Of a stretch of DNA of 64,000 nucleotides, positions 1-9,988 are shown piece after piece. Source of the stretch: Piezodorus guildinii (Eukaryota; Arthropoda; Insecta; Hemiptera; Pentatomidae). The stretch spans positions 176,596,111 to 176,660,110 of the forward strand of contig CM041292.1 in the NCBI GenBank assembly GCA_023052935.1. The letters are read 5' to 3'. Every line of letters starts with the position of its first letter. Position 1 is the stretch's first letter. The position numbers and the translations under genes were made by a program. The notes under the pieces were generated by a model. The model was not told the DNA's origin. It worked only from the letters and a program-made list of their open reading frames with translations, and made no database searches.

Positions 1-1480
1 ATATAATTCTTACAAATGTCATAGTGTAATAAATATAATTTATGCAGTTACCATTTTATCAATTGAAAGCTTTAAAACAATTATTTGTTTGACTACTCCT
101 TGCGGAGGTGAGGTAGGTCAGTTAAAGTGGTTTTAAGCGCACTGTTTATATTTTATTTAAGGTATTTTACTATTGACTGTCCTGTAATTTGATTTTTTGA
201 TTTTTTTAGTAGATTAATTGTTTAATAACTTACTCAGCGTATAATAATCTCATTATTGAAACCTTTTTTTTTTTATTGCTTTTTACAAACTTATGTCATT
301 ATTCTTTAAAACTAAATTTATCACTGAAACATCCCAGAATTCTTTATATGCTGCTGAAAGATCTATGGGATGGACAGTTACTTATTTATTAATTTATAAT
401 TTTCAATTTAACTTGTCAGTCAAAGAAAAGTCACTTCTTACGATCTACCGTAAATTAATTAATCTATCGTAAGGTCTAAAACTACAAATTAATTAAAATG
501 ACAGTTACCTTTTATTTAATAATTCGTAATTTATTTTTATATTTTATATTAATTACATGAATATTCGTTACAGATTGTCGATATTTTTCTGTAAAACAAA
601 GTTTATTACTTCCCTTAAATCCTATAGACTGTAGGACATATACAGTTATCTAGTATTAAGCTACAGTTTTACAAATTAATTGGTTAGTCAAAAAGTAGTC
701 CCTTCTTACGAATACCAATTTCATTCTGTTAAAGCAGTAGCAAAATTATAGTTTTAAACCATTAATTACTTGAATACTCGTTAAACATTTCCGATATTGT
801 TCTTTAAAACAAAGTTTAGCTCTAAAACTCACCTCAAATCCTATACATGGTATTATATAGACGTATGGCAGTTATTTAGTAAAAACCTATAATTCCACAA
901 ATTAATTCTTTAGTCAAAAATTAGTTGTTCCTTACGAATACTGATATTATTCTGTTAAACTGAGTTTAGTCCTAAAACACCGCTCAGATCCTATGGATGT
1001 TGATATATAGATTAATATCCGTATTAATTAATTTTATATTATTTTAAAATATAATTCTCTAGTCAAAGAGTAGTTACTTCTTACGTACTACTCATATTAT
1101 TCTGTTAATTTAAGGTTAGCACTGAAATACCGCTTAAATACGATAGATGTAGACATATGACATAGATTGTTATCGTTAACTTATATTTTTACCAATGAAT
1201 TCTTTAGTCAAAAATTAGTTACTTCTTACGAATACCGATATAATTTTTCAAAATAAATTTAGCACTAAAACATCCCTCAAATTCTTTAGATGTCACTGTA
1301 TAGATATATATGTATGAAATATACAGTTACCTATTGTTTGATTTATAGTTTCAAAACATTAATTACTTGAATACACGCTACGAACTGCATATATTGTTCT
1401 GTTAAACTAAGATAAGCACTGAAACGCCACTTAAATATGCTGCTATATAGTTTTAGATATACAATGAAGACAGTTACCTG
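1..1480. repeat. Degenerate satellite-like tandem repeat
   Basis: Three short blocks recur in order. Block 1, close to AGTCAAAAATTAGTTACTTC, lies near 418, 686, 912, 1061 and 1206. Block 2, close to CTGTTAAACTAAGTTTAGC, lies near 305, 590, 803, 952, 1100, 1243 and 1395. Block 3, close to ATTAATTACTTGAATAC, lies near 547, 755 and 1360. Spacing between block 1 copies runs from about 145 to 270 bp, so the array is either an old satellite with insertions and deletions or a two-monomer higher-order repeat. No reading frame or transposon terminus was seen. The array runs off the left edge of the window. Confidence 0.7.
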
Positions 1481-1675
1481 TATCACTAAGGGTAGATATA
1501 GAAATATACACTAGAGTTGATGATGATATAGAGACAGAGAGATACTGTGCGATAGCTGGGAGTAGACTGAACGTTAGTTAGCTTATAGTGGCCACCTCCC
1601 AGCTCCTCAGCCTTAGGCCTTCCCTTCAATGTCACTTCCTACCTTTCTATTCCCTTCTTCTCTTCCTATTCCTTC

Positions 1676-1678
<3 letters not shown>

Positions 1679-1722
<44 letters not shown>
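1679..1722. repeat. (TA)n microsatellite
   Basis: Uninterrupted alternating TA of about 44 bp. Confidence 0.95.
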
Positions 1723-1726
<4 letters not shown>

Positions 1727-1799
1727 TAATAATAATTCATATCTAATTCATGTATTTAAATTAAAATTAATTTAATATACGATTTATTCGCCTTTATTA

Positions 1800-1800
<1 letters not shown>

Positions 1801-1877
<77 letters not shown>

Positions 1878-1887
1878 GTATATATAC
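1801..1887. repeat. (TA)n microsatellite with TATG variants
   Basis: Alternating TA of about 85 bp, ending in a few TATATG units. Confidence 0.95.
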
Positions 1888-2169
1888 ACTACGTTATCGA
1901 CTGTTAATACATTTTTTTTAGTTGTTTTTTTAGAGGTGTTTAGCCTCTTGGCAATGAATACAAAACTACGTTTTGCATTTTATGCTATTTTGGCATCGAA
2001 GAAGATAATTAATATATGACATTAGCATTAAAAAAAATCTTAAATATAATAATTTATGCCATGAATATACATTAAGTTATATAAAATAACTACTTAGCAA
2101 TTAGAGCTCCAATTAAACCGTAATTAACACTACTTTTAATGTTATATTTACTTATAAAAGCAGTGTAAT

Positions 2170-2212
2170 AATATATATATATATATATATATTTGTGTGT
2201 GTGTGTGTGTGT
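2170..2212. repeat. Compound (TA)n-(TG)n microsatellite
   Basis: An alternating TA run passes directly into an alternating TG run. Confidence 0.9.
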
Positions 2213-2565
2213 ATAATAAATATGTATGCTTACTCAACAAATTTCCGTACAGTATGCTATTAATTTGCAAGGCCATATATTTTCTACTTAACCATTTCCC
2301 AATGAAACGAATTATTAATACTTCGATTAATACTTATGTTTCTTTTTTTTGTTTCCTACGAATTTTCCATCCTACCTACCCCCTATCTACCAAACAGTAC
2401 CTAGTTTCCATTCGCCCACCATACGGCACGTATCTCCACTCTACTCTATATTTTTATGTTCCATATTTCATGTTAATATTGATATATTTGTACATTTTCA
2501 TTTTTTTTCTGTATAGAACTTTCATTATTATACTATAGTCATTGTATTTTGTTTTTCTTTTACAT

Positions 2566-2810
2566 TTACAAGACCATAACGAAGTCAAAACATTTGTGAT
2601 GCAGTGGTTAACAAGTCAGGCGTCAGAATTTTTTGAGGAGGGTATTCAAAAACTGGTGCCGCGTTATGACAAGTGCCTCAAAATTCATGTAAATTATGTA
2701 GAAAAGTAGATTAAGGCACAGGCTTTCATGTAAAAATAAAATTATTGCGATATCTCTGTACGTCTTTTATTAATTCCAAAACGGTACTTACTTAAAAAAC
2801 ATGCCTCGTA
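2566..2810 (+). mobile_element. Mariner transposon, 5'-truncated 3' end
   Basis: The frame over about 2577-2708 encodes the end of a mariner transposase: it reads ASEFFEEGIQKLVPRYDKCL and then HVNYVEK followed by a stop. This is the conserved C-terminus of D,D34D transposases. It is followed, after about 100 bp of 3' UTR, by a terminal inverted repeat at 2776-2808 whose reverse complement contains AAGTAAGTACCGTTTTGG, a form I know from mariner ends, and by the TA expected as target duplication (2809-2810). The N-terminal HTH domains and the catalytic aspartates are absent, and no matching 5' inverted repeat is visible upstream. The copy is dead. A second, different mariner lies at 62497-63190. 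Confidence 0.85.
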
Positions 2811-3194
2811 GATCGTAATTTTAAGCGAATTACTTTATAAACATACGTTATATGTAATCTAAAGTACATTAAAAACTTATAATAGTAATAAATAGAGTAG
2901 AATAGTAACCATTAAAAATTACCAACGCATAAATTGATTTTTTTTTTTTAAACCAATTTATAATACTAATTATGCCAATGGTTAAATATAAGTGAATAGA
3001 CCTTATGAGAGAAATGCTTTATTAATTGGATATATATGTAAGTGAAAGTAAGAAAGAGTGATCATGAAAAATGAAAAGCAGTAGTAAGAACTTGTAAAGC
3101 AAGGATTTATTATATCAATATTAAAAGTTGTGAAATTAAAAATCGTTAAAGCTTGGTTTCATTTTTTTAAATGTTCTTCTTTTTTTATGTAAGA
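2811..3194. other. No recognised feature
   Basis: AT-rich sequence with an oligo-T run. I see no coding signal or repeat match within the window. Confidence 0.5.
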
Positions 3195-3222
3195 TGTTAT
3201 ATCCTCCACACTGAAGTGCGGA

Positions 3223-3870
3223 ATGTATTGCACGGGTGCTTTTCTCGACGTGGAACAAGCGTTGGACCGAGTCTGGCACCCAGGACTCCTTTATAAACTC
3301 CGTCAATTCCTTCCCGCTAAATACTTATTGATAATCCGTTCATACCTCACTAATAGAACCTTCAAAGTAAATCATAACCTTTCCTACTCTTTCATATTTT
3401 CTCATTCTGCAGGTGTACCTCAGGGTAGTATTTTAGGTCTCATCCTTAGTAGGGTATATACAACTGATATTCCACTCCATCCATCTACTGTCCTCACAAC
3501 TTATGCGGATGACACTTGTGTGTTATCCGTTCATAATGATCCATCCGCTGCATCCCGAACCCTTCAGTCTCACATCACTGCCATTGAGGAATGGTTTCAG
3601 AACTGGAGGATGAAAATAAATCCCACCGAATTCCTTCGTCGCAAACCGATGGCTTCCTGCCCCACAGTATCCTTTAATAATATCCCACTCATACCTGTTG
3701 AATAAATCCGATACCTAAGACTCCATCTTGACAAACGTCATACCTGGAGTTCTCATACGAGACTTAAACGACAAGAAACTGCCCGTAGATACCGACTACT
3801 ACAACGCTTTCTAGACAAACATTCAAAACTTCCAATTTATTACAAGAAGCTCATTTATGTTACCATTACA
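3223..3870 (+). pseudogene. Jockey reverse transcriptase fragment
   Basis: The first open segment (3223-3705, 160 codons) contains reverse transcriptase landmarks in order: FLDVEQALDRVWHPGLLYKL (palm motif with the first catalytic Asp), AGVPQGSIL at about residues 64-72, and the catalytic YADDT box at about residue 94. A TAA at 3703-3705 interrupts the frame. The same frame continues without loss of register as IRYLRLHLDKRHTW and further LINE-like sequence to about 3870, so the stop is a point mutation. Beyond 3870 the match shifts frame. The endonuclease domain and the first reverse transcriptase blocks are missing. In the family this enzyme performs target-primed reverse transcription; this copy cannot. 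Confidence 0.85.
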
Positions 3871-4077
3871 TCATCAGACCCATCTGGACATATGGAATCG
3901 AGGTTAGGGGCTCCACTAAACCATACTAAATTCCTCTCGCATTTAAACCCTACTACCCAAAATCCTTCGCAAAATCCTAAACGGTTCTTATTTCGTTATG
4001 AATAAAATCATCCATAATCCATTCCTGAGGACCCACCGGGGCGATTGAAAAGACGATGGCCTCGAGAATTGCTAAAT

Positions 4078-4089
4078 TAAATTGACATT
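4078..4089. repeat. Target-site duplication, left copy
   Basis: TAAATTGACATT, identical to 4673-4684. The pair brackets the foldback element. Confidence 0.85.
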
Positions 4090-4161
4090 AGATGAGGAAG
4101 ATGGTTGAGGGTGAGGTCATAAAATAGAAACACACATTTAAAACATGTGCTATTTTAATTA

Positions 4162-4204
4162 TGTGCCTACGTTTCTGCCTTCATTGTGGGCCTTCATCAG
4201 GGCT
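4162..4204 (-). ncRNA. Hammerhead-ribozyme-like motif, left arm
   Basis: On the minus strand the order is CCCTGATGAAGGCC, a 9-nt loop, AGGCAGAAACGTAGGCAC. The CTGATGA and GAAAC cores are intact, but stem II is GGCC with GGCA and so is weakened compared with the right-arm copy. Confidence 0.5.
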
Positions 4205-4523
4205 AAAAGAAACAAGATAACAACCAATGTAACTAAAGACTTAATAATGCGTTAGGTATAGAATAATAATATGGTGACAGTAATATATGGGAACATAAAT
4301 AAAATTAAATGTAAAATGATAATAACATGACAGTTATATAGTATGGAAATAAACAAAATTAAGATGATAGTTATAAAGTATGGATGACATAGATATCATG
4401 ATAGATAATACTATCATCTTATTAATTATTTTTATAACTGTCATCCATACTTTATAACTATCATCTTAATCTTGTTTATTTCCATACTGCGATTGTTATT
4501 ACAAGATAACAATTGTTTCTTTT

Positions 4524-4566
4524 AGCCCTGATGAAGGCCCACAATGTAGGCCGAAACGTTGGCACA
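4524..4566 (+). ncRNA. Hammerhead-ribozyme-like motif, right arm
   Basis: The order is AGCC, CTGATGA, A, GGCC, a 9-nt loop, GGCC, GAAAC, GTT, GGCA. This gives the invariant CUGANGA and GAAA boxes, a 4-bp stem II, a 3-bp stem I (GCC with GGC) and a permitted NUH cleavage triplet (GUU). Stem III is reduced to a single C-G step with no loop, so it could work only as a dimer or not at all. Self-cleavage is untested. Confidence 0.55.
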
Positions 4567-4672
4567 TAATTAAAATAGCACTTGTTTTAAATGTGTGTTT
4601 CTATTTTATGACCGCACCCCCAACCATCTTCTTCATCTAATTTCTCAACGGTCTACAAAAACTCTATCATTA

Positions 4673-4684
4673 TAAATTGACATT
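4673..4684. repeat. Target-site duplication, right copy
   Basis: TAAATTGACATT, identical to 4078-4089. Confidence 0.85.
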
Positions 4685-4885
4685 GAAGTGCTACCACTGT
4701 TAGGTTTCTTCGCAAGATATTTCTACGCCCATAAGTGTAAATTAGCCTATTTACATATTGTATTTATTATAAGTACAGTTGTAAATATAAATATAATGTT
4801 TAAAAAAAAGTTGTTTATGACAATAATTGTTTACTTATTTCTCTATACAAAATTTTATACTCGATACCAGTATTAAACTCTCAAG

Positions 4886-5657
4886 TATTTAATATACACT
4901 CCATAAATTATTAATATAATCCACTGATTATTATATTATTGGTCGTAATATACAAAGGGATCAATGTTATCTACTTTGAAAGCTGTTTTGATGGCGGGAA
5001 CATTTCCGACTCCAGAAAAGGAATCTTCATATTCTACTTTGCCTTTTTGTCTTTCAATTAAAATATGTAAATAATTATTTCGGTCAGGGTCAGCTGTCCT
5101 TCAATGGACAAGGTATACATTGCAAAAAGGAAAAGGACACTTTCTGGAGGAAAAATAATAATATGTATGATAAGAGATTTTAAATAAAATGTCCAATATC
5201 AACTTTATATAATTCAAAATTTTATTTTTTTATCTAATCAAATGCAAAATGTTTAAGAGAAAAGCACTCTGAAGGTGGTAGAGGACTCCAAAAAGATGAT
5301 AGATGAAGAATTTTTAAGAAGTTTACGTCATTTTTCTTATATATATTGATTATAATATCAATTTAAAAATAAATATGATATTAAAATAATCAAGATCAAC
5401 TTTTAAAGGAATAACTTTTTCTTTCTTTTTTGGGGAGAAGGAGAGGGAAGAGGGAGGAGAAATATTAATTAATATACCTCAGGATACCTCCATATCTTCC
5501 AAAAATTACCTTAAATCTTTTCGGGCTTTTCTAATAAATTTCCCATTACCAATCATCGATATATTATGAAGTGAGAATAGTTGACTGTGTGTACATATGG
5601 GGGTGAAGTTGGTTCCGGCACAAAAACGATCATTGTTGTGATCTTCCTCCTTTAATT
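4886..5657. other. No recognised feature
   Basis: AT-rich sequence. A purine-rich run lies at about 5434-5462. No coding region or repeat match was found. Confidence 0.5.
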
Positions 5658-5700
5658 GCCCTGAAGAAGGCCTGAAGTTTAGGCCGAAACGTAGGCACAA
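5658..5700 (+). ncRNA. Hammerhead-ribozyme-like motif
   Basis: The order is TTGCC, CTGAAGA, A, GGCC, a loop, AGGCC, GAAAC, GTA, GGCACAA. Both core boxes are present, stem II is GGCC with GGCC, and TTGCC can pair with GGCAcAA with one bulged C to make stem I. The motif is closely related to the one at 4524-4566, but its flanks differ, so it belongs to another element of the same type. No partner arm is visible nearby. Confidence 0.5.
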
Positions 5701-6010
5701 ATAAATTAAGTTTCCACTTAATTGATGGTTTATTTCACTACACCAGTAACTAACTTCTCTCCAATCAATCTATATTATATTTATAGGAAATGAAAGGAAA
5801 ATCGTAATTGCAAATAATTATTCAGTTAATAGCGGTAATTATTGTTCAGGATTTAACTCTTGTGTGTTCGCGATAACGCGAATTAAAAATAATAATATCT
5901 ATTTTGATTTAAATTTAATTAGATTGAGCCTTGGATACGGCACAGATGTTTAATTCGACAGCTTTTTGTTTTTTGCTATAGCGTCAGTGTGAATTGAGAT
6001 TCTGTCCCGA
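5701..6010. other. No recognised feature
   Basis: AT-rich sequence upstream of the possible exon. Confidence 0.4.
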
Positions 6011-6194
6011 TTGTATGTTTTTATGATCCGTGACGATATTTGTGGTGATATACGGTTCCCGGTCACGATAAAGGGACTCAATGTTAAGAATTTAGGTTCT
6101 CCTAAGTTTTACAAGATAAAATCTAGGAGCAGCGGGAGGAGACTGCCGAGATTTAGCGGGCCCGTTCGAGAAGACACGAAGAAGGCAACAAGGT
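6011..6194 (+). other. Possible short exon with splice donor
   Basis: An ATG at 6011 opens a 61-codon frame of unusually balanced composition for this window. The frame runs into AACAAGGTAAGC at about 6188-6199, a good match to a splice donor (AG before GTAAGC), and a stop follows just inside the putative intron. The residues are rich in Arg, Lys and Ser and match no domain I know. It could equally be an unidentified repeat. No acceptor or second exon was found. Confidence 0.2.
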
Positions 6195-6199
6195 AAGCT

Positions 6200-7036
6200 G
6201 CTGTCTATCTTAATTTACTTGTAACGATTTGAGATCCTGTATTCTGGCAGATCTAAATTTAAAGTTTTTATTATTATTTTTTATCATACAGTCCACAACC
6301 AGAGAATTTTTCATTGGCACAATTAGTACCATAATTTATTGGTCCAGACAAAGCCGAATTTTTAGAAATTGGGATTGATCGTTAAATCCGTTTTATACCA
6401 TTTCTATTCGTAATCTGGGCATAAGGGTTGATTTTTAGAGCCTAAGAATCGATAGGAACTGTATCGATAAATAGAAATCCCATCGATCTCTTTATCGATA
6501 TTATATCGAATTAAAACATTTGTTTTTTTTTTTGTAATTATTTCATAGGTGGCCTAAGTGATTAATTTTATAAGCCAAATTAATTATTATTTGCAAACAT
6601 GTCCGAATCATCTTTGAGAGTACTTATTTATTGTATTAAATAAACTTGCCTACCATTGCTACTCCTAGCTACAGTTTCAATATACAAAGGTACTGAGTCC
6701 AAGACCAATCATTGGTTGCATAGTAATATAAAAATGTTATTTTTTTATTTTTTTAGCTTCCAGTAGTCTAAAAATATTGTTTTGTATCTTTGAAAATTTT
6801 TTTGATACTTCTGAAATATGTCCTTACACTTTCACCGTAGTTCTCCGAGGCCATTGCCCTCAAATACTGTTGCCGCCTCTCCCTGATGCCTCTTTACCTC
6901 AAAGACGCCCACATCTAAATCCGCTTAAGATACCTTCATCACGAATATTCTTCGAGATATTGACTCTGTGAGAAAACATCTCTGTCCTTCTTAATTCTCT
7001 GAAGGCATTTCGGTTTCTAATAATCCACAGTAAAAC
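6200..7036. other. No recognised feature
   Basis: Mostly AT-rich. A GC-richer part at about 6830-7020 has short frames on both strands without family resemblance. Confidence 0.45.
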
Positions 7037-7039
7037 TAG

Positions 7040-7072
7040 TTTACCCAGCGCCTGCTTCGCGCGGGTGCAATT
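7040..7072 (+). repeat. GC-rich terminus-like motif, copy 1
   Basis: The block ACTAGTTTACCCAGCGCC, followed by CTGCTTCGCGCGGG, resembles the GC-rich terminal motif of abundant dispersed repeats in many arthropod genomes. A related block in the same orientation starts at 7551. Confidence 0.3.
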
Positions 7073-7550
7073 TGAACAAAGTGTCATTTATGCTTAAAAA
7101 AAACCTCTGTCTGACCGATTTGAACTTTATCGCTTTAGGAGTTTTAGTTCATCGTAACGAAAAGTGCATATTAGTAAAAAATATAATAATAATTAATAAT
7201 GTCTATTCATTATTACATTTAGTCATCGGCTGAAATGAAAAACAAAAGTCAAAATTAGACAAGTTTATTTGTTCGCTTCTTTAAAGTAAAGGACAGGTAA
7301 CGACAAATTTAATTTTGCTATTTAATGAAAACTTGATTGCACTGTATGTATTCTGAAACTACAGAAATTATACCGGTTCCAATTCTATTCGGTTTCCTAC
7401 TATTTTATATTTCAAATGAACTATATAAATTACATTTTAAAAGTTAAATTAAGGTTCCATACGAATCTCTTTTAGTTCATAGTGATATTTCTGTTTCATG
7501 AAATAGCATAAAATTTGAAATAATTAATAACAATATTAGTTTATAGCTTT

Positions 7551-7583
7551 ACTAGCTGTACCTCGCGGCATTGCACGCGATTA
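7551..7583 (+). repeat. GC-rich terminus-like motif, copy 2
   Basis: The block ACTAGCTGTACCTCGCGGCA followed by TTGCACGCG resembles 7040-7072, about 510 bp upstream. It lies directly before the RTE-type LINE. The element it belongs to is unknown. Confidence 0.3.
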
Positions 7584-7599
7584 TTTAATTTTTTTTAAT

Positions 7600-8445
7600 T
7601 GCTGCGAATTAATAAAGTTTTCTATAATAACTGACAATGAGAGGCAAGGAGATGCACTATCACCACAACTTATTCTAAAAGAGATGGAGTGGGAACAATA
7701 TGGAATAAATATAAATGGTGTCAAAATAAATGTACTTAAATATGCTGATGACGTGCTACTGATTTCCAGAAAAGAAGATGAGATAGTGACAATACTACAA
7801 CAATTAAGGTATAGAAGTGCACAACATGGACTGTCGTTGAACTTAGCAAAGACTAAAATAATCACCAGCTCCAGTGTCGCCATAGTCAAAACAGATCTTC
7901 CTGAAATAGACGTAGTAGATGATTTAAAATATCTAGGACAAGTGATATCTTTTAAAGATAGACAGTCTATTGAAATCCAAACAAGGACAGCTATGGCTTG
8001 GCGGAAATATTGGAGCTCAGGGATGGTTATGAAGAACAATATCAGCCAGCCTCTAAAAACGTTAGCCTTCAATAGCTGTATTTTGCCTGTTCTATCTTAT
8101 GGATGCCAAACATGGTCCCTCAACAAGCTTCATGAGAGAAAAATTATAACATGTCTAAGAGCAATGGAGAGGAGCATGTTAGGCATAAGGAAAAGCCAAA
8201 AGCTTAAAAGCCAAATAATAAGAAAAGTTAGTGGTGTCACTGATGCAATAACATTCGTGAAAAAGATGAAATGGCAATGGGCTGGCCATCTAATGAGGAA
8301 AAATGATGAAAACTGGGCAAAAATATTGACTGAGTGGACTCCATTGGATAGGAAAAGAAACCGAGGCAGGCAAAGAAGAAGGTGGGTCGATGAGATCAAA
8401 AAGGCAGAAGGAGTGCTACGGTCACAAAAAGCCAAGGACAGATAA
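7600..8445 (+). pseudogene. RTE-type reverse transcriptase, C-terminal part
   Basis: An open frame runs without a stop from about 7600 to TAA-ended 8445; the first ATG is at 7684, but the frame before it already reads ERQGDALSPQL, a reverse transcriptase block, so 7684 is not a true start. YADDVLLIS follows at about 7741-7767 with the two catalytic Asp residues. Next come the LNLAKTK block, YLGQVISF, and a long C-terminal part with ILPVLSYGCQTW, AMERSMLGI, and the basic tail RGRQRRRWVDEI. No stop interrupts about 280 codons, so this copy is fairly young or only mildly decayed. The endonuclease and the first half of the reverse transcriptase are missing. RTE membership is judged from the C-terminal motifs, and another related clade is possible. 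Confidence 0.8.
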
Positions 8446-8634
8446 TTTTGGAAGAGGAAGATGAGCGAACTATTCAACTCAAGTACGGGTAGTTAACGTT
8501 AAAGACTTTAAACTCCTGAAAAGGAAGGTCTATGTACATATATGTATATAAATAAAGAGGGGGAAAAAAATGTAAATAAAAATGTATTACCAATGTTTAC
8601 ATGTATATCAATAAAGACTATTATTATTATAATA
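7600..8634 (+). mobile_element. RTE-type LINE (RTE-B), 5'-truncated
   Basis: The copy holds the C-terminal half of an endonuclease-reverse-transcriptase polyprotein, a short 3' UTR and an AATAAAGACTATTATTATTA tail ending near 8634. It is the most intact LINE coding stretch in the window. The 5' edge is uncertain because the sequence before 7600 has no reading frame. Part of the same family's 3' end is at 55200-55485 on the other strand. Confidence 0.8.
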
Positions 8635-9555
8635 ACTGTGTTAGATGAGGTTATAAAATATAAATATGCCTGAGATAGCAGTGAGTTAAACTTTTAACTA
8701 TGTCTATGTACGACAAATGAATGATTATTGATGATTGTCAGATATTAATTTTATTCAGTTTAATCTACAATAACATACCAGTAGAAAGTATCCATTCTCG
8801 TGATTATCTAATACTGACATTTTTGCTTCAAAACATTATCATTCTATACCATCGGAACTTCTATGTAACATAAATGCGTAGTTTTTCCACTCTGGGGTGT
8901 ACCCTTTCAATTCATTAAGCTCGCATTTTTTTTTTTTTAGGATTCAGAACTAAGTTCTATTCTTTTTTTAATACTTAAACCTTTTTCAGCCTATTGTTCA
9001 TTTAAATAAACCAACAACAAAGAAACATATGGATTGGATAGAAACCCACATTAAAGATGATTTCGATTCCATGTGGTTAGATATTTGCTTGTCATTCAAA
9101 TAAGTACTTATAGTTTTTGGGGATGCGTATAGTTTTTGAGTTATTCGAAAACCAATATTGTTTTACGTTTTAGAAAAATATTTTTTAAAATCACTTACAG
9201 GACGAATTTTACCAAACCCAGCCTTTTTGCACATCTTGACGGTAAGACGAACCTCCGGGAGAAATTTCAACTTCAAAACCATAGTCGTTTTTGAGAAACT
9301 GCGATGACCAGAAAATCGAGTGAAATGGCTCTTTCTTTTATAAATATACATGTAGATAAAAACTTACCATTTAATTTAACAACTTAGTTACAATTCCGAA
9401 CGTAATATTGTTTCTAATCTTGCTAACTATATGGAAGAATATAACTTTTACAATCCTGCACATATAACTATTATAACCTCCCTCTTTACCAATAAGATAT
9501 GTTTATAAGTGTATGTACTTACAAAAACTATACAATAACCTTTACCATTTATTTC
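8635..9555. other. No recognised feature
   Basis: AT-rich sequence with scattered short open frames and no domain resemblance. Confidence 0.5.
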
Positions 9556-9640
9556 ATTGCATATTAAATTTTCTAAAATCTTGAGCTTTCCTACGGTATA
9601 TTATACGTCTATTATACTACTTATATTTCAGAAATAATTT
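9556..9640 (+). mobile_element. Family H internal fragment
   Basis: The motif AGCTTTCCTACGGTATATTA near 9583-9602 corresponds to the AGCTTTCCAACGGTATATCA core of family H. No terminus is present. Confidence 0.5.
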
Positions 9641-9923
9641 TTTGACGACTTGGTATAAGAAAATTTATTTTTCCAGTTTAAATAAAAGCTACATTGCATT
9701 GTATTTTACTTATAAACTTTCAGGAAAGAACGCCTTAAATGAGTTGATAACCGCATCAAAATCCTTGGCGTGGTCTAGAAACCAAAATCGCGTTATAATT
9801 TTATATATGTATGCAGAAGAAGGATCAGGTTATTTCGGCTAAAGTATTTGAAAAATTCTTTTGCTTATTAAAGGTATAGAGTATCGTTGAAAAATCTTAT
9901 TACAAGTGGCAACTAAAAAAATA

Positions 9924-9970
9924 TCTGGTGCGGCCAACATACGATTTCGGTTGTTGAAATTAATTTAAAA
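9924..9970 (+). mobile_element. Family H 5' terminus, orphan fragment
   Basis: The sequence TCTGGTGCGGCCAACATACG matches the family H 5' end but is abandoned after about 45 bp. A second 5' end follows at 9989. Confidence 0.65.
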
Positions 9971-9988
9971 ACAAGTTGAGTTAAAAAA

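Larger units (their letters stand above)
1481..2565. other. No gene seen; AT-rich with microsatellites
   Basis: The stretch holds the TA tracts listed separately, a slightly GC-richer segment at about 1555-1630 that I could not assign, and one hydrophobic open frame at 2197-2538 that begins in a TG repeat and has no recognisable domain. I see no support for a gene. Confidence 0.6.
4090..4672. mobile_element. Foldback element with hammerhead-like motifs in both arms
   Basis: The element is a near-palindrome. The left arm (about 4090-4391) pairs with the right arm (about 4438-4640) around a short AT-rich centre. The inner arms GTATGGAAATAAACAAAATT (from about 4342) and its partner ending near 4489 match almost perfectly. 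The left arm carries about 100 bp with no partner in the right arm. The right end extends about 30 bp further out than the left end. A 12-bp direct repeat, TAAATTGACATT, flanks it, and both flanks are Jockey sequence, so it inserted into the LINE. Each arm carries one hammerhead-ribozyme-like motif, on opposite strands. It encodes no protein. A shorter copy lies at 52586-52748. Penelope-like elements are known to carry hammerhead motifs and often to be arranged as inverted partial copies; that link is my inference. Confidence 0.8.
3195..4885 (+). mobile_element. Jockey-type LINE (Jockey-A), 5'-truncated, split by foldback element
   Basis: This is the 3' part of a Jockey-clade non-LTR retrotransposon. 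Reverse transcriptase coding starts mid-domain at about 3215 and runs to the typical C-terminal basic signature PPGRLKRRWPREL near 4031-4070. The 3' untranslated region begins after that, is interrupted by the foldback at 4090-4672, and resumes at about 4685. Other copies of the same family in the window lie at 29628-30115, 33700-34440, 45595-45955 and 59369-59638, and their similar C-terminal motif helped to fix the limits here. No target duplication of the LINE itself was found. Confidence 0.8.

Noticed and set aside
1..1480. CRISPR array
   Set aside because: The repeats are long, diverged and irregularly spaced, and the genome is eukaryotic.
2197..2538. Open frame of 113 codons as a membrane protein gene
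   Set aside because: It starts inside a TG microsatellite, its hydrophobicity follows from T-rich DNA, and no domain or splice context supports it.
7684..8445. 253-codon frame as a host protein
   Set aside because: It contains the YADD box and the C-terminal motifs of an RTE-type reverse transcriptase, and the frame continues upstream of the ATG.
7581..8477. Minus-strand open frames opposite the RTE-type coding region
   Set aside because: They are antisense shadows of the LINE and have no recognisable domain.
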